Positions 28,048 through 40,067 of a stretch of 64,000 nt of DNA are shown here, piece by piece. A program made the position numbers and the translations under genes. The notes under the pieces were generated by a model. That model did not search any database. It saw nothing but the letters and a program-made list of their open reading frames with translations, and was not told where the DNA came from. Within the stretch, counting starts at the first letter, position 1; every line of letters begins with the position of its first letter. The stretch covers positions 1-64,000 of the forward strand of contig NZ_PYGI01000014.1 in NCBI RefSeq assembly GCF_003014615.1. Reading direction: 5' to 3'. Origin of the DNA: Marinobacterium halophilum (lineage in GTDB: Bacteria > Pseudomonadota > Gammaproteobacteria > Pseudomonadales > Balneatricaceae).

Positions 28048-28714
28048 GCATGATGCGATGCAGTGAAGGCTTGAGACGCGAGCGGAAGAACAGCATGTGC
28101 CAGCGTTTGCCACCGACCTGGCGCCACAGCAAGGTGGCACGAATGCCCGCCAGTAGCAGTGCGCGGATACGAGCTGCATTTTCGGTGTTCTGCAGGTGGC
28201 GCGGGTCCCCGCCAATTTGGATACGGAAACTGAATTGGCTGATTGTTTCCTGGTAGAGGTTATCCAGTGCTGCAACAACGTTCGTGTGGGTATAGGCGAC
28301 AGGGGCGAGTGGCGCGTTAGAATTTTCATCGTGTTCGCTGAAATAGTGCGCCTTGCGGGCAATCGCATCAATGCCCGCGCCGACTTTGGCCATGACGTCA
28401 GGATTTTTGTTCAGCTGGCGCTCAAGCATGATCATGCCAAGTACGTACTGCACAATCTGCTTGTTTCTGGCGTCCTCTTTTTTCTCGACCATGTCCTGCA
28501 GGTGGCGTAGTCCCAGGCTCAGGCCATAGGGAATATCCTTAACACCGCCATACACATCTTCGGTTATCTTCGGATTGGTCGCGAACAGGCTGGCTATGCA
28601 GGTTTCGTAATTGTTCTGTGGCACCATGCCGCGCTGAGCGATCTGGTCAACAAGGCTGGCAGCCTGAAACATGCCAGCCAGTGCAATGGTCTGTTCATCG
28701 TGTTGGCGTGACAT
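28040..28714 (-). CDS. hflD: High-frequency lysogenization protein HflD homologue
   Basis: The 224-residue, mostly helical protein matches HflD/YcfC (QTIALAGMFQAASLVDQIAQRG, GLRHLQDM, IARKAHYFSEHDEN, RIRALLLAGIRATLLWRQVGGKRW). In E. coli it binds the phage lambda CII protein; its housekeeping role is unclear. It overlaps the mnmA stop by TGATG and follows it as in the conserved order. Confidence 0.93.
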   Translation of the reverse strand: MSRQHDEQTIALAGMFQAASLVDQIAQRGMVPQNNYETCIASLFATNPKITEDVYGGVKDIPYGLSLGLRHLQDMVEKKEDARNKQIVQYVLGMIMLERQLNKNPDVMAKVGAGIDAIARKAHYFSEHDENSNAPLAPVAYTHTNVVAALDNLYQETISQFSFRIQIGGDPRHLQNTENAARIRALLLAGIRATLLWRQVGGKRWHMLFFRSRLKPSLHRIMRG

Positions 28715-29847
28715 CAGGATTCCTTGGCTGAGCCGGCAATTGAGGGGCGTGAAGTGAACTCGATAACACCTCCGCCAAGGCAAAGGTCATCCAGATACAG
28801 TACAACTGACTGGCCGGGCGTCACCGCACGTTGAGGCTCGTCAAATACAACCCGGTAGCCGCCTTCGGGTGCCGCTTCGACGGTGCAGGGCTGATCGGCC
28901 TGGCGGTAGCGGACCTTGGCTTTGCAGTGTAGCGGCAGCTGGGGAGCTTTACCGCTGATCCAGAAAATATCACCGGCATGAAGCCAGTCAGAGTAGAGCA
29001 GAGGGTGTTTGCCCTGAACGGCGATCAGCACGTTGCGGTCCAGATCTTTGGCGGCCGCGAACCATGGCTCTTCCGGATAGTTTTTGAGGCCGCCGATTTT
29101 GAGCCCCTGGCGCTGGCCAATGGTGTAGTACATCAGGCCTTGATGATCGCCGATTACATCACCATCAGGCGTCTCGATCTTGCCGGGCTGGGCGGGTAAA
29201 TACTGCTTCAGGAAGTCACTGAAGCGGCGCTCGCCGATAAAACAGATGCCGGTGCTGTCTTTTTTGTCATGGGTGACCAGTCCGTGCTCCTCGGCCAGGC
29301 GACGTACCTCGGGCTTTTCCAGCTCGCCGACAGGGAACAGAGTTTGCTGCAGTTCGCCAGTGCCAACCTGATGCAGGAAATAGCTTTGGTCCTTGTTCGG
29401 GTCCAGCCCTTTCAACAGCACCGCGTGGCCATCGCGCTCGCCACGACGGACGTAATGACCGGTAGCAATCATGTCGGCACCGAGTACCTGAGCGTATTCA
29501 AGAAACGCCTTGAACTTGATTTCTCGGTTGCACAGGATATCGGGGTTGGGCGTGCGGCCGGCCTTGTACTCTTCAAGGAAGTGCTCGAACACATTATCCC
29601 AGTACTCGGCAGCGAAGTTGGCACTGTGCAGGTGAATGCCCAGTTTGTCGCAGACTGCCTGTGCGTCCGCCATGTCATCCTTGGCCGTGCAGTACTCGGT
29701 GCCGTCATCCTCGTCCCAGTTCTTCATGAACAGGCCTTCGACCTGATAACCCTGTTGTAGCAACAGCAGGGCGGATACGGAAGAGTCCACGCCGCCGGAC
29801 ATGCCGACGATGACTTTGGTCTGGGCGTTGGGTTTGGGTGCTGTCAT
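28714..29847 (-). CDS. mnmA: tRNA-specific 2-thiouridylase
   Basis: The 377-residue enzyme thiolates U34 of tRNAs for Lys, Glu and Gln. The ATP PP-loop GMSGGVDSS is at residues 16-24. The catalytic cysteines are in [12 protein letters not shown] and [14 protein letters not shown] 29847 lies 2 bp past the nudJ stop; the TTG two codons earlier (29853) is an alternative. Confidence 0.96.
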   Translation of the reverse strand: MTAPKPNAQTKVIVGMSGGVDSSVSALLLLQQGYQVEGLFMKNWDEDDGTEYCTAKDDMADAQAVCDKLGIHLHSANFAAEYWDNVFEHFLEEYKAGRTPNPDILCNREIKFKAFLEYAQVLGADMIATGHYVRRGERDGHAVLLKGLDPNKDQSYFLHQVGTGELQQTLFPVGELEKPEVRRLAEEHGLVTHDKKDSTGICFIGERRFSDFLKQYLPAQPGKIETPDGDVIGDHQGLMYYTIGQRQGLKIGGLKNYPEEPWFAAAKDLDRNVLIAVQGKHPLLYSDWLHAGDIFWISGKAPQLPLHCKAKVRYRQADQPCTVEAAPEGGYRVVFDEPQRAVTPGQSVVLYLDDLCLGGGVIEFTSRPSIAGSAKES

Positions 29848-29849
29848 GT

Positions 29850-30296
29850 TCAAGCGGTTTCCTGAATAAAGTCCAGCGGGTAGCGTGTCCCGCTCAAATA
29901 GTCATCAATACAACGGCTGACCAGTTCGCTGCGTAGCTCCGGCTGTCGTGCAGCAATCTCGTCCCGTGTCAGCCAGAGAGGGCCGATAATGCCTTCGTCC
30001 AATACTGCGTCGGGAACGGATGCCAGTGCGCGTGCGATGAAGCAAAAGCGGTGGTATGTCACGCCATTGGCGGGGGCTGTGTATGTATACAAACCCAATA
30101 GTGCTTCGGGCTCTACCAGCCAACCGGTTTCTTCCAGCGTTTCACGTTTGGCGGCGTCAATGAAGCTCTCGCCCTGTTCCAGGTGCCCTGCCGGCTGATT
30201 GATAACGTGGCGACCACTGGAAATCTCTTCCACCAGCAGGAAACGGCCATCCTGTTCCACGATGCATGCGACCGTCGCATGGGGTGTCCAGCGCAT
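29850..30296 (-). CDS. nudJ: NUDIX phosphatase NudJ
   Basis: The 148-residue protein has a Nudix box in [23 protein letters not shown] (residues about 38-60). It resembles E. coli NudJ, a nucleoside di/triphosphatase that also dephosphorylates HMP-PP. The start at 30296 matches NudJ and follows GGAG; an upstream ATG at 30332 gives 12 extra residues. First gene of nudJ-mnmA-hflD; divergent from moaE. Confidence 0.9.
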   Translation of the reverse strand: MRWTPHATVACIVEQDGRFLLVEEISSGRHVINQPAGHLEQGESFIDAAKRETLEETGWLVEPEALLGLYTYTAPANGVTYHRFCFIARALASVPDAVLDEGIIGPLWLTRDEIAARQPELRSELVSRCIDDYLSGTRYPLDFIQETA

Positions 30297-30385
30297 TACA
30301 ACTCCATCATACTCTGCTTTACTTTGGGTCAATGATAACAGTTTGATTCAGTCGTTGTCTGTCTGTAAGCGGAGGAGAAAATGTG

Positions 30386-30850
30386 ATGGTGCATGATGTG
30401 GTCAAGGTGCATGAGGAAGACTTCGACCCCGGTCAGCTGCATGCCTGGTTGAAAGCAGGGGAGGGGGATGCCGGAGCAATCATCACGTTTACCGGTATTG
30501 TGCGTGATCTGGTGAGCGGCAATCTCGAGGGGCTCTATCTGGAACACTATCCTGGCATGACCGAGCAGGCGCTGGCGGCCATTGTGGTACAGGCGCGCAG
30601 GCGCTGGTCGTTAGGACGTGTTGTCGTCTGTCATCGGGTAGGATGGCTGCAACCCAATGACAATATCGTATTTGTGGGTGTTTCCAGTGCGCACCGGGCA
30701 GAAGGGTTTGAAGCGGCCATGTTTCTAATGGATTACCTCAAGCGTGATGCACCCTTCTGGAAGAAAGAGCGTACGGCTGACGGTGAACAGTGGGTGAAGC
30801 AAAAATGTACGGATCTTGCGGCGGCGCGACGCTGGTCCGAGAGTGGCTAG
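30386..30850 (+). CDS. moaE: Molybdopterin synthase catalytic subunit
   Basis: The 154-residue MoaE homologue makes molybdopterin from precursor Z with MoaD. The core [12 protein letters not shown] and [11 protein letters not shown] match, and the conserved lysine area appears as PFWKKERT. No moaD is adjacent. It would supply the cofactor for the sulfite dehydrogenase 3 kb away, a link that is suggestive only. The start follows GGAGGA; a GTG one codon earlier is possible. The 3' end overlaps the convergent rluE stop by 4 bp. Confidence 0.93.
   Translation: MVHDVVKVHEEDFDPGQLHAWLKAGEGDAGAIITFTGIVRDLVSGNLEGLYLEHYPGMTEQALAAIVVQARRRWSLGRVVVCHRVGWLQPNDNIVFVGVSSAHRAEGFEAAMFLMDYLKRDAPFWKKERTADGEQWVKQKCTDLAAARRWSESG
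30458..30465 (+). other. KOPS (GGGGAGGG)
   Basis: GGGNAGGG on the + strand, left of dif. Confidence 0.5.
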
Positions 30851-31458
30851 CGGCGCGGTCGGCGAGTGGGTGTTTGGCGTTTGTTGCGCGGTATGGTGGT
30901 GCGGGGGGCGGGAAGATTGATATGCTCTTCACGCCATTTACCCGGTGCCAGCGTATCCAGTGACCAGGGACCAATTGCCCAGCGAATCAAGCGCAATGTC
31001 GGGAAGCCAACTTCGGCGGTCATGCGCCTGACCTGACGGTTACGGCCTTCAGTGATGGTTAACTTCAACCAGCTGGTGGGTTGTTCTTTGCGGTAGCGCA
31101 CCGGAGGTGTGCGTGACCATAGCCAGTCGGGTTCAGGTACGCGTTCTGCCTGTGCGGGTCGAGTCGCGCCGTCATTGAGTGTGACCCCGTTGCGCAAACG
31201 CGCCAACGCTTCATCCGTGATAGAACCGTCGACTTGGGCAAAGTAGGTTTTTGCCATTTTGAAGGCCGGGTTGGCCAGCTGGTGCTGCAAGCGGCCGTCA
31301 TCCGTTAGAATCAGCAGACCCTCGGAGTCATAATCCAGCCGACCGGCGGCGTAGACTCCGGGAGCCTTGATGAACTCGGCAAGTGTCGAGCGATCCTCAT
31401 GATCAGTAAATTGGGTCAATACCCGGAACGGCTTGTTGAGTAAAAGGATCTTCGACAT
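30847..31458 (-). CDS. rluE: 23S rRNA pseudouridine synthase E
   Basis: The 203-residue protein is an RsuA-family synthase lacking an S4 domain. The catalytic block is [17 protein letters not shown] (aspartate in GRLD). Later motifs are [11 protein letters not shown] and [21 protein letters not shown]. The length and absence of S4 fit RluE, which modifies U2457. A basic tail ([13 protein letters not shown]) ends it. Confidence 0.9.
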   Translation of the reverse strand: MSKILLLNKPFRVLTQFTDHEDRSTLAEFIKAPGVYAAGRLDYDSEGLLILTDDGRLQHQLANPAFKMAKTYFAQVDGSITDEALARLRNGVTLNDGATRPAQAERVPEPDWLWSRTPPVRYRKEQPTSWLKLTITEGRNRQVRRMTAEVGFPTLRLIRWAIGPWSLDTLAPGKWREEHINLPAPRTTIPRNKRQTPTRRPRR

Positions 31459-31468
31459 CTGGCGCGTT

Positions 31469-31678
31469 TTAGCACTCCGCCGGTTGAATGTTGATTGCGT
31501 GCAAGCCTTTTGGGCCTTGCTGAATTTCAAATTTAACGGCCTGACCGGCTTTCAGGCTCTTGTATCCGTCCATGGTAATCGCTGAGAAGTGGGCAAACAG
31601 CTCATCTTCATGCGCTTCCGAGAGGATAAAACCATAGCCTTTGGCGTTGTTGAACCACTTTACTGTCCCTACCTGCAT
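31469..31678 (-). CDS. cspD: Cold-shock domain protein CspD-like
   Basis: A 69-residue single cold-shock domain with the RNP motifs KGYGFI and [10 protein letters not shown], after GTVKWFNNA. It binds single-stranded nucleic acid. The position beside clpS, divergent, matches CspD in related genomes. Start follows AGGAGA. Confidence 0.9.
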   Translation of the reverse strand: MQVGTVKWFNNAKGYGFILSEAHEDELFAHFSAITMDGYKSLKAGQAVKFEIQQGPKGLHAINIQPAEC

Positions 31679-31978
31679 CACTACATTCTCCTGTGACATT
31701 CGGGGCATTGCCCTTGAGGTCATTATCCGGTCGCCCGTGGCGGCGCGGAGTTCCTTATTGCTTCGGTTTGCTTCAGGGACAGCAGGCAGGGCGGCAGGCC
31801 AAGTCGGCGATGAACGGCGTAGACTTATGGGCAGGCTGCCTTTAACCTCTCCTTGTATAGAGGCCGAGTATAGCATCTGCTGTCTGTGACACTAGAGAGA
31901 GTAGGGCTTTTCCGGTGGGATATTAGACTAATATCGAAGGTAGAGATGTTGTTACAACAGGTGCAAGAGATCCGGTTA
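31679..31978. other. Divergent cspD-clpS promoter region
   Basis: About 300 bp of non-coding DNA holding the two promoters and the cold-shock gene leader. No individual site is certain. A short reading frame here has no support. Confidence 0.5.
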
Positions 31979-32308
31979 ATGAGTAATGACCATAATGCCG
32001 ATGATGATCATCATGATAGCGGCCTGGTAACGGCCGAGGCCAAACCGAAGCTGAAACGTCCGCCCATGTATCGTGTGGTGCTGATGAATGATGATTATAC
32101 GCCGATGGATTTCGTCATTGAGGTGTTGATGATTTTTTTCGGAATGGACCAGGAAAAAGCGACACAGGTGATGTTGGCAGTCCATACTCAAGGTAAGGGC
32201 GTATGTGGTGTATATACTCGAGACGTTGCCGAAACCAAGGCTGCGCAGGTGAATCAATATGCCAGAGAGAACAAGCACCCATTGCTGTGTGAAGTGGAAA
32301 CGGTCTGA
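31979..32308 (+). CDS. clpS: ATP-dependent Clp protease adaptor ClpS
   Basis: The 109-residue adaptor has an acidic, disordered N-terminus (DDDHHDSG) and the core [20 protein letters not shown] that binds N-degrons. It delivers proteins with destabilising N-terminal residues to ClpAP. It precedes clpA by 14 bp. The start follows AAGAGA. Confidence 0.95.
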   Translation: MSNDHNADDDHHDSGLVTAEAKPKLKRPPMYRVVLMNDDYTPMDFVIEVLMIFFGMDQEKATQVMLAVHTQGKGVCGVYTRDVAETKAAQVNQYARENKHPLLCEVETV

Positions 32309-32322
32309 CGGAGGCGAATGCC

Positions 32323-34581
32323 ATGCTGAATCGAGAGCTTGAAGATACCTTGAGCGTTGCATTCCGGTCTGCCCGGGATAAGCGACATGAATTCATGACG
32401 GTCGAGCACCTGCTGTTGGCATTGCTCGACAACCGTCAGGCGGCGGAGGTGTTGAGTGCCTGCGGTGCGGATCTGGATCGCCTGCGTCAGCAGTTGACGC
32501 TGTTTATCGACGAAACCACTCCATTGCTGCCTGAAAATATTCCAAACATGGAAACCCAGCCGACGTTGGGTTTTCAGCGCGTGTTGCAGCGTGCGGTCTT
32601 CCATGTGCAATCCTCGGGCAAGACGGAAGTTAACGGCGCCAATGTGCTGGTGGCGATCTTCAGTGAGCAGGAAAGTCACTCGGTTTTCGTTCTGCAGCAG
32701 CAAAATGTTGAGCGAGTCGATGTGGTGAATTTCATTTCCCACGGTATTTCGCGGGTTAATGAAAACGAAGCTGATGATCACGAAGCCGGTGTTGAGGGCG
32801 AGGAAAGTACCGACAAGAGCAAAAGCGCCTTGGCTCAGTATGCAGTCAACCTGAACCAGCAGGCTGCATTGGGGCGGATCGATCCGCTGGTGGGGCGTGA
32901 CTCGGAAGTGGAGCGGGTAGTGCAGATTCTGTCCCGTCGCCGCAAGAATAACCCGCTGTTGGTGGGCGAGGCCGGTGTCGGTAAAACGGCGATCGCCGAA
33001 GGCCTGGCCAAACTGATCATCGAAAGTAAGGTGCCAGACATCATCGCCGATAGTGTGGTTTACGCGCTGGACCTGGGAGCATTGCTGGCGGGTACCAAAT
33101 ACCGCGGTGATTTCGAGAAGAGGTTGAAGGCGCTGCTCAACGAGATCAAGGAGCAGCCTCGCTCCATCCTGTTTATCGATGAAATTCATACCATCATCGG
33201 CGCAGGTGCAGCGTCGGGCGGCTCCATGGATGCCTCCAACCTGCTCAAGCCATTGCTGAGTTCTGGCGAGATTCGCTGTATCGGTTCCACAACTTTTCAG
33301 GAATTTCGTGGCATCTTTGAGAAAGACCGTGCACTCGCTCGTCGTTTTCAGAAGATTGATGTGCTTGAGCCCAATGTTGAGGATACCTACCGCATTCTGC
33401 GTGGGCTCAAGTCGCGGTTTGAAGAGCATCATGATATCGAATATACGGATGCGGCCCTGCGTGCCGCAGCCGAGCTTGCCGATCGTTACATCAATGACAA
33501 GCACATGCCGGACAAGGCAATTGATGTAATTGACGAGGCGGGTGCCTATCAGCGCCTGATGACGCCAGAGAATCGCAAGCGTGTAATCGATGTGATTGAG
33601 GTGGAAACCGTGGTGGCGAAAATTGCCCGCATTCCGCCGAAGAGTGTCTCTTCGTCCGACAAGGATCAGCTGCGCAAGCTGGAATCCAATCTGAAAATGG
33701 TGGTGTTGGGGCAGGATACAGCGATCGACTCGCTGGCTTCTGCTATCAAACTGTCACGCGCGGGCCTGAAGGAGCCTAATAAGCCCGTAGGCAGCTTTTT
33801 GTTCACTGGTCCTACCGGTGTGGGTAAAACCGAAGTCACCCAGCAGCTGGCGCGTATCATGGGTATTGAGCTGGTGCGGTTTGATATGTCCGAGTACATG
33901 GAACGGCATACCGTATCACGGTTGATCGGTGCGCCTCCTGGATATGTTGGCTTTGATCAGGGCGGTCTGTTGACCGAGGCGGTCACCAAGTCGCCGCATT
34001 GCGTCTTACTGCTGGATGAGATCGAAAAAGCGCATCCTGAAGTGTTTAATCTGCTGTTGCAGGTGATGGATAACGGCACGCTGACGGACAATAACGGGCG
34101 CAAGGCGGACTTCCGCAATGTAATCCTGGTCATGACTACCAACGCAGGGGCTGAAGCCCTGAGCCGTCCTTCTATCGGCTTTACTTCCCAGGATCACAGC
34201 ACGGATGCCATGGAGGCCTTGAAAAAGCTGTTTACGCCGGAGTTCCGTAACCGTCTGGATGCCGTAATTCAGTTCAAGGCGCTGACGCTGGAAATCGTTA
34301 AGGGTGTCGTCGATAAATTCCTGACCGAACTTCAGGCTCAGCTGGATGAGAAGCGGGTAGTGCTGAATGTCGATGATGAAGCGCGTTTGTGGCTGGCTGA
34401 GCATGGCTATGACGAGAAGATGGGCGCACGTCCAATGCAACGTCTTATCCAGGAAAAGCTGAAGAAACCGTTGGCCGAAATGATTCTGTTCGGTGAGTTG
34501 GCAGAATCAGGTGGTGAAGTGGATATCAGTGTTGGAGCAGATGGGGAGATTTGTGTAGAGGTAGCAGCAGTGGCAGCCTGA
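32323..34581 (+). CDS. clpA: ClpA ATPase of the ClpAP protease
   Basis: The 752-residue AAA+ unfoldase has an N-terminal repeat domain (1-145), then D1 with Walker A GEAGVGKT and Walker B FIDEIH, and D2 with Walker A GPTGVGKT and LLDEIEKAHPEVF. It threads substrates into ClpP. It is clpS-coupled, and convergent with infA. A hairpin GGCAGCC / GGCTGCC overlaps its stop (34572-34589). Confidence 0.97.
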   Translation: MLNRELEDTLSVAFRSARDKRHEFMTVEHLLLALLDNRQAAEVLSACGADLDRLRQQLTLFIDETTPLLPENIPNMETQPTLGFQRVLQRAVFHVQSSGKTEVNGANVLVAIFSEQESHSVFVLQQQNVERVDVVNFISHGISRVNENEADDHEAGVEGEESTDKSKSALAQYAVNLNQQAALGRIDPLVGRDSEVERVVQILSRRRKNNPLLVGEAGVGKTAIAEGLAKLIIESKVPDIIADSVVYALDLGALLAGTKYRGDFEKRLKALLNEIKEQPRSILFIDEIHTIIGAGAASGGSMDASNLLKPLLSSGEIRCIGSTTFQEFRGIFEKDRALARRFQKIDVLEPNVEDTYRILRGLKSRFEEHHDIEYTDAALRAAAELADRYINDKHMPDKAIDVIDEAGAYQRLMTPENRKRVIDVIEVETVVAKIARIPPKSVSSSDKDQLRKLESNLKMVVLGQDTAIDSLASAIKLSRAGLKEPNKPVGSFLFTGPTGVGKTEVTQQLARIMGIELVRFDMSEYMERHTVSRLIGAPPGYVGFDQGGLLTEAVTKSPHCVLLLDEIEKAHPEVFNLLLQVMDNGTLTDNNGRKADFRNVILVMTTNAGAEALSRPSIGFTSQDHSTDAMEALKKLFTPEFRNRLDAVIQFKALTLEIVKGVVDKFLTELQAQLDEKRVVLNVDDEARLWLAEHGYDEKMGARPMQRLIQEKLKKPLAEMILFGELAESGGEVDISVGADGEICVEVAAVAA

Positions 34582-34618
34582 AGGCTGCCATCCACCGCAC
34601 GCAACCGCGCCTGGAGTA

Positions 34619-34837
34619 TTAGCGGGCGCGGTAGACGATGCGACCCTTGCTCAGGTCGTAGGGGGTCAATTCAACCTTGACCTTGTCGCCAGTCAGGATG
34701 CGGATGTAGTTCTTACGCATCTTGCCGGAAATATGAGCTGTAACAACATGACCGTTTTCAAGTTCAACACGGAACATGGTGTTCGGAAGGGTATCGACAA
34801 CAGTCCCTTCCATTTCAAATGAATCTTCTTTAGCCAT
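34619..34837 (-). CDS. infA: Translation initiation factor IF-1
   Basis: The 72-residue S1-fold protein ([20 protein letters not shown]) has standard length and sequence. It binds the ribosomal A site during initiation. As in relatives it lies between clpA and bpt, on the reverse strand. Confidence 0.97.
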   Translation of the reverse strand: MAKEDSFEMEGTVVDTLPNTMFRVELENGHVVTAHISGKMRKNYIRILTGDKVKVELTPYDLSKGRIVYRAR

Positions 34838-34926
34838 TCATTACCTACCTTTTAGGCTGTATTGCCTGTTTGCAAAGCGCAATATTCTGCCTGAAGTTGC
34901 GCGGGAATTCAAAATCTATCCTTGGA

Positions 34927-35643
34927 TTATGCCAAAGGCACAAATTGCCACTCTCCGTTGTGCAGCATTTCCAAGGGGCGATAAGCGGTTTTATAGCGCA
35001 TTTTACGGCATTCTTTCACCCAATATCCCAAATAAAGATAGGGCAGGCCTGCGCGTTGTGCCTGGCGAATTTGCCAGAGTATTGCATATACCCCAAGACT
35101 GCGTTTATCTGCCTCTGGGCTATAAAACGTATATAAAGCCGACAGTCCCTGGTCCAGACGGTCAGATACGGCAACAGCCAGCAATTCGCCATCAGCTGTG
35201 CGAAACTCGCTGAAGTAACTGTCGACACCGCCTTCAACCAGGAAGTTGATAAACTGCTCCTGGCTTGGGGGATGCATATCGCCATCGGCATGGCGCTGGC
35301 ATATATAGCGCTCATAAAGCGCATAATATTCATCGCTCATGACACAGGGGAGTGATGTGACAATCAAATCAGCGTTGCGTTTTTCGATGCGTTGCTGTGT
35401 TTTCGACGGCTGAAACTGGTCGACCGGGATGCGTACCGAAATACAGGCCTGACAGGCCTCGCAATGGGGCCTGTAGACATGGCTGCCGCTGCGGCGGAAG
35501 CCCAGATCGGACAGTTGGCTGTAGATGCTACGATCCATAACCGCGCGAGGGTCAACAAAGAGGGTTCGTGCCTGTTTCCCAGGCAGGTAGCTGCAATCAT
35601 GTTCTGGCGTGGCATAGAATTTCAGCGTGCGCAGATTACTCAT
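34927..35643 (-). CDS. bpt: Aspartate/glutamate leucyltransferase Bpt
   Basis: The 238-residue aminoacyl-tRNA-protein transferase has the N-terminal CSYLPGKQARTLF and the C-rich segment YRPHCEACQACISVRIPV. In bacteria with this type it transfers leucine to N-terminal Asp/Glu, marking the protein for ClpS/ClpAP. Its 5' end overlaps the aat 3' end by 8 bp. Confidence 0.92.
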   Translation of the reverse strand: MSNLRTLKFYATPEHDCSYLPGKQARTLFVDPRAVMDRSIYSQLSDLGFRRSGSHVYRPHCEACQACISVRIPVDQFQPSKTQQRIEKRNADLIVTSLPCVMSDEYYALYERYICQRHADGDMHPPSQEQFINFLVEGGVDSYFSEFRTADGELLAVAVSDRLDQGLSALYTFYSPEADKRSLGVYAILWQIRQAQRAGLPYLYLGYWVKECRKMRYKTAYRPLEMLHNGEWQFVPLA

Positions 35644-36354
35644 GTCGCTCCCTCAGAATGTCATCACGGCCGATCGAGAACTCCCATGCGTGAGTAAGTG
35701 TTTGGTCACGCAAGTGATGCAGCTCTGTCTTGAACAATGAACGCGGTATTTCGGTCGCGCCCAAGCTGGCCAGGTGATCATTATAAACTTGGCAGTCAAT
35801 CAGTCCGTAACCCCAGGCTTGCAGTTGTGTCGTCAGCCAGGCGAAAGCAATTTTTGAACAGTCGCGTTGTGTTGAAAACATCGACTCACCAAAAAAGACC
35901 CGTCCTATACTCAACCCGTATAGACCGCCAACCAGCTGTTGGTCAATCCAGACTTCGACCGAGTGGGCGATGCCGTGTTGGTGCAGGTTAAAATAAGCTT
36001 TGAATATGTCGTCGCTGATCCAGGTGCCATCCTGTTTGCGCCGGGGAGCTGCACAAGCGGCTACGACGCGATCAAAAGCTTGATCGAACGTGACGGTATA
36101 GTCCTGTTTGCGCAGGCGCTTACGCATGCTGCGTGACAGGTATAGTTCATCCGGGAAAATGACACAGCGCGGATCAGGGCTCCACCACAGAATCGGCTCG
36201 CCGGGGTTATACCAGGGGAATATGCCGCTGCGGTATGCGTTGAGTAGCCGCGCCTTGCTCAAGTCCCCTCCCGCTGCGAGCAGGCCGTCCGGTTCGACCA
36301 GTGCCTGCTCAAGCGGGGGGAAATCAAGGCTGTCATCAGCCAGCCAGGGAATCA

Positions 36355-36355
<1 letters not shown>
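35636..36355 (-). CDS. aat: Leucyl/phenylalanyl-tRNA-protein transferase
   Basis: The 239-residue enzyme adds Leu/Phe to N-terminal Lys/Arg, making primary N-degrons. Conserved features are FPPLEQALVEPDGLLAAGGDL, GIFPWYN, RRKQDGTWI and GESMFS. Its ATG overlaps the trxB stop (TGATG). Confidence 0.94.
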
Positions 36356-37317
<962 letters not shown>

Positions 37318-37510
37318 TCAGTTTCCACATTAAGATGATCGTAAGCTGGTTCAAGTATAATGAACCGTCGGCAAATTGGTGCTGACTCTAAACCCGAAGC
37401 GACGGATTGTCTATTATCACCCCGGTGAGCAGTCAATATTCGGCGTCTTGATGCGGATTATGGTATTTTTGCCGAAGCCTGATGATCAGTAGAGTGTAAG
37501 GATAACCGGA

Positions 37511-40063
37511 TTGAGTGATAAGCAACCCCAAAGCCCACCCCCACTGGCGGAACAGTTACTCAGTATAGCCCGAGAAAGTGGCCTGATTTTGTTGATCGGT
37601 GCCAACCTGTTTCTGTTGTTGGCATTGATTGGCTATGACCCGAGAGATCCCGGCTGGTCCCATCTCGGTTACCAGCCCCGCGTGGAAAATTTTACCGGTG
37701 CCGCAGGCGCTTGGCTGGCCGACGGTGTCATTGCCTCGATTGGTATTGGCGCCTATCTTTTGCCTGTGCTGCTGTTAATGCCTGCCTGGCGTTTTCTGAG
37801 ACGCCCCAAACACGGCTTGCTCGATAGTCTTCCATTTCTGATGTTGCGTACCACCGGTGCATTCGTGTTTCTGCTGAGTCTGTGCGCATTGGCATCAATT
37901 CACCTGTCCAATGAGGGTCTGCATTATCCGTTTACGGTCGGCGGGTTGCTGGGTGAGGCGCTGTCGGATTGGAGTGTCAGTTGGTTCAGTGTTACCGGCA
38001 GTTCGGTTCTTTTATGGACATCGCTATTGCTCGGGTTGACGCTGTTTATTGAAATTTCATGGCGCGATGCACTGGAGCGTTTGGGCGGCAGCTTGTTGGC
38101 ACTGGTTGAACAGGTGCGTGAGCGTTTGTCATCAGGTGTATTTTCGCGGACCGAAGTGGAAACCGAACCTCGCTGGCAGGATGAAGCGGAAACGTTGGTC
38201 GAACATAAAAGCCGCCCGGCAAGCCAGCTAAAGCAAGCTGATACCCCGTCCGCTGTCACTCCTGCATCACCGGCGCCGACAAAAACGACGCGGGTAGAGC
38301 CATCGCTGGAAGCCCTGCAGCCGCGAGTAGCGCCTGCAGCAGTATCAGCCAAGCCTGCTGCGCCAGCAAAGGCTCCCCGTAATGCTGAGCAAGCAGTAGC
38401 CAAGCCTGAAGTGGCGACATCGCCATCGGTAGCATCGTCCACTGCGCCAGTGGTGGCCGAAGAGGTTCTGGCCAAGAAGAACCTTAAAATCGTGCCGTTG
38501 TCCGAGACACATCAGCCGTTGGCTGAAGAGAGCGAGCCGGCACCGACACAGAAGCGCAAGGAGCTTCCGCGCTTGCCGTCACTGGATCTGCTGGACCCCC
38601 CTGCGGAACAGCATCAGGACGGTTACAGCGAAGATGATCTGGAACAGATGTCCCGCCTGCTGGAAACCAAGCTTAAAGACTTTGGTGTCGTTGCTGAGGT
38701 AGTTGAGGTTAATCCTGGACCGGTTATTACCCGGTTTGAACTTCAGCCTGCGCCGGGCGTTAAAGCCAGCAAGATCTCTAATCTATCGCGTGACTTGGCG
38801 CGTTCCATGGCGGTGTCCAGTGTGCGTGTGGTTGAGGTTATTCCGGGCAAGTCCGTTGTGGGTGTTGAAATCCCCAATGAAGTACGCCAAACCGTACAGC
38901 TGAGTGAAGTGCTGAATGCCAAGCCGTATTTGGAAGCGTCTTCACGCCTGACGCTGGCATTGGGTAATGATATTGCCGGTAACCCGGTTGTCGCCAACCT
39001 GGCAAAAATGCCCCACTTGCTGGTGGCGGGTACAACCGGCTCCGGCAAGTCCGTTGGCGTCAATGCCATGCTGCTGAGCCTTCTGCTCAAGGCCACTCCG
39101 GAAGAGGTGCGTTTGATTCTGGTCGACCCCAAAATGCTGGAACTGTCGATCTATGAAGGTGTTCCGCATCTGCTGACGCCGGTCATCACTGACATGAAGG
39201 AAGCGGCGGGTGGATTGCGCTGGTGCGTGGCGGAGATGGAACGGCGCTATAAGTTGATGGCGAAAATGGGCGTGCGTAACCTGGCGGGATTCAATGACAA
39301 GGTACTTAGTGCCCAAGAAGCCGGACAACCCCTCACTGATCCGCTGTGGAATCCGCAAAGCTATGGCTTGCCGGATGATGAGCCTGCACCGGCGCTGGAG
39401 ACATTACCGTATATCGTTGTAGTGATCGATGAATTTGCCGACATGATGATGATGGTCGGCAAGAAGGTCGAAGAGCTGATTGCCCGTATCGCGCAGAAGG
39501 CCCGTGCCGCCGGTATACACTTGATTCTGGCGACGCAGCGCCCCTCTGTGGACGTTATTACCGGTTTGATCAAGGCCAATATTCCGACTCGTATCGCATT
39601 CCAGGTATCGTCCAAGATTGACTCACGTACCATTCTTGATCAGGGCGGTGCTGAAAGTCTTCTGGGCTACGGGGATATGCTCTACGTACCCGCAGGAACC
39701 AGTATCCCTAACCGTGTACATGGCGCGTTTGTCAGCGATGACGAAGTCCACCGAGTGGTTGAGCAGTGGAAGCTGCTGGGTACGCCGAACTATATCGACG
39801 TCAATCTGTCGGATGGGGGTGGGGAATCGGGTGCTGGTGGCGGCAATCTGTTCGATGACGAGCAGGACCCGCTGTACGATGAAGCGGTGGCCTTTGTGAC
39901 CGATTCGCGCAAGGCATCCATCTCCAGCGTTCAGCGCAGGCTCAAGATCGGCTATAACCGCGCCGCTCGCATGATTGAATCCATGGAGGCCGCCGGTGTT
40001 GTGTCAGAAGCCGGCAGCAATGGCCAGCGTGAAGTGCTGGCACCACCACCACCGAGGGACTAG
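37511..40063 (+). CDS. ftsK: DNA translocase FtsK
   Basis: The 850-residue protein drives chromosome segregation at division and activates XerCD at dif. Four to five membrane helices fill residues 15-190, followed by an Ala/Pro-rich linker (about 230-360). The translocase motor carries Walker [13 protein letters not shown] and Walker [14 protein letters not shown]. The C-terminal gamma winged helix ([27 protein letters not shown]) recognises KOPS. It starts with TTG after AAGGAT, an unusual but supported start. The dif site it would act on lies 20 kb away in this window. Confidence 0.96.
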   Translation: MSDKQPQSPPPLAEQLLSIARESGLILLIGANLFLLLALIGYDPRDPGWSHLGYQPRVENFTGAAGAWLADGVIASIGIGAYLLPVLLLMPAWRFLRRPKHGLLDSLPFLMLRTTGAFVFLLSLCALASIHLSNEGLHYPFTVGGLLGEALSDWSVSWFSVTGSSVLLWTSLLLGLTLFIEISWRDALERLGGSLLALVEQVRERLSSGVFSRTEVETEPRWQDEAETLVEHKSRPASQLKQADTPSAVTPASPAPTKTTRVEPSLEALQPRVAPAAVSAKPAAPAKAPRNAEQAVAKPEVATSPSVASSTAPVVAEEVLAKKNLKIVPLSETHQPLAEESEPAPTQKRKELPRLPSLDLLDPPAEQHQDGYSEDDLEQMSRLLETKLKDFGVVAEVVEVNPGPVITRFELQPAPGVKASKISNLSRDLARSMAVSSVRVVEVIPGKSVVGVEIPNEVRQTVQLSEVLNAKPYLEASSRLTLALGNDIAGNPVVANLAKMPHLLVAGTTGSGKSVGVNAMLLSLLLKATPEEVRLILVDPKMLELSIYEGVPHLLTPVITDMKEAAGGLRWCVAEMERRYKLMAKMGVRNLAGFNDKVLSAQEAGQPLTDPLWNPQSYGLPDDEPAPALETLPYIVVVIDEFADMMMMVGKKVEELIARIAQKARAAGIHLILATQRPSVDVITGLIKANIPTRIAFQVSSKIDSRTILDQGGAESLLGYGDMLYVPAGTSIPNRVHGAFVSDDEVHRVVEQWKLLGTPNYIDVNLSDGGGESGAGGGNLFDDEQDPLYDEAVAFVTDSRKASISSVQRRLKIGYNRAARMIESMEAAGVVSEAGSNGQREVLAPPPPRD

Positions 40064-40067
40064 AACA

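Noticed and set aside
32254-33504. Reverse-strand frame of 416 codons opposite clpA
   Set aside because: Antisense shadow with no motif or ribosome-binding site.
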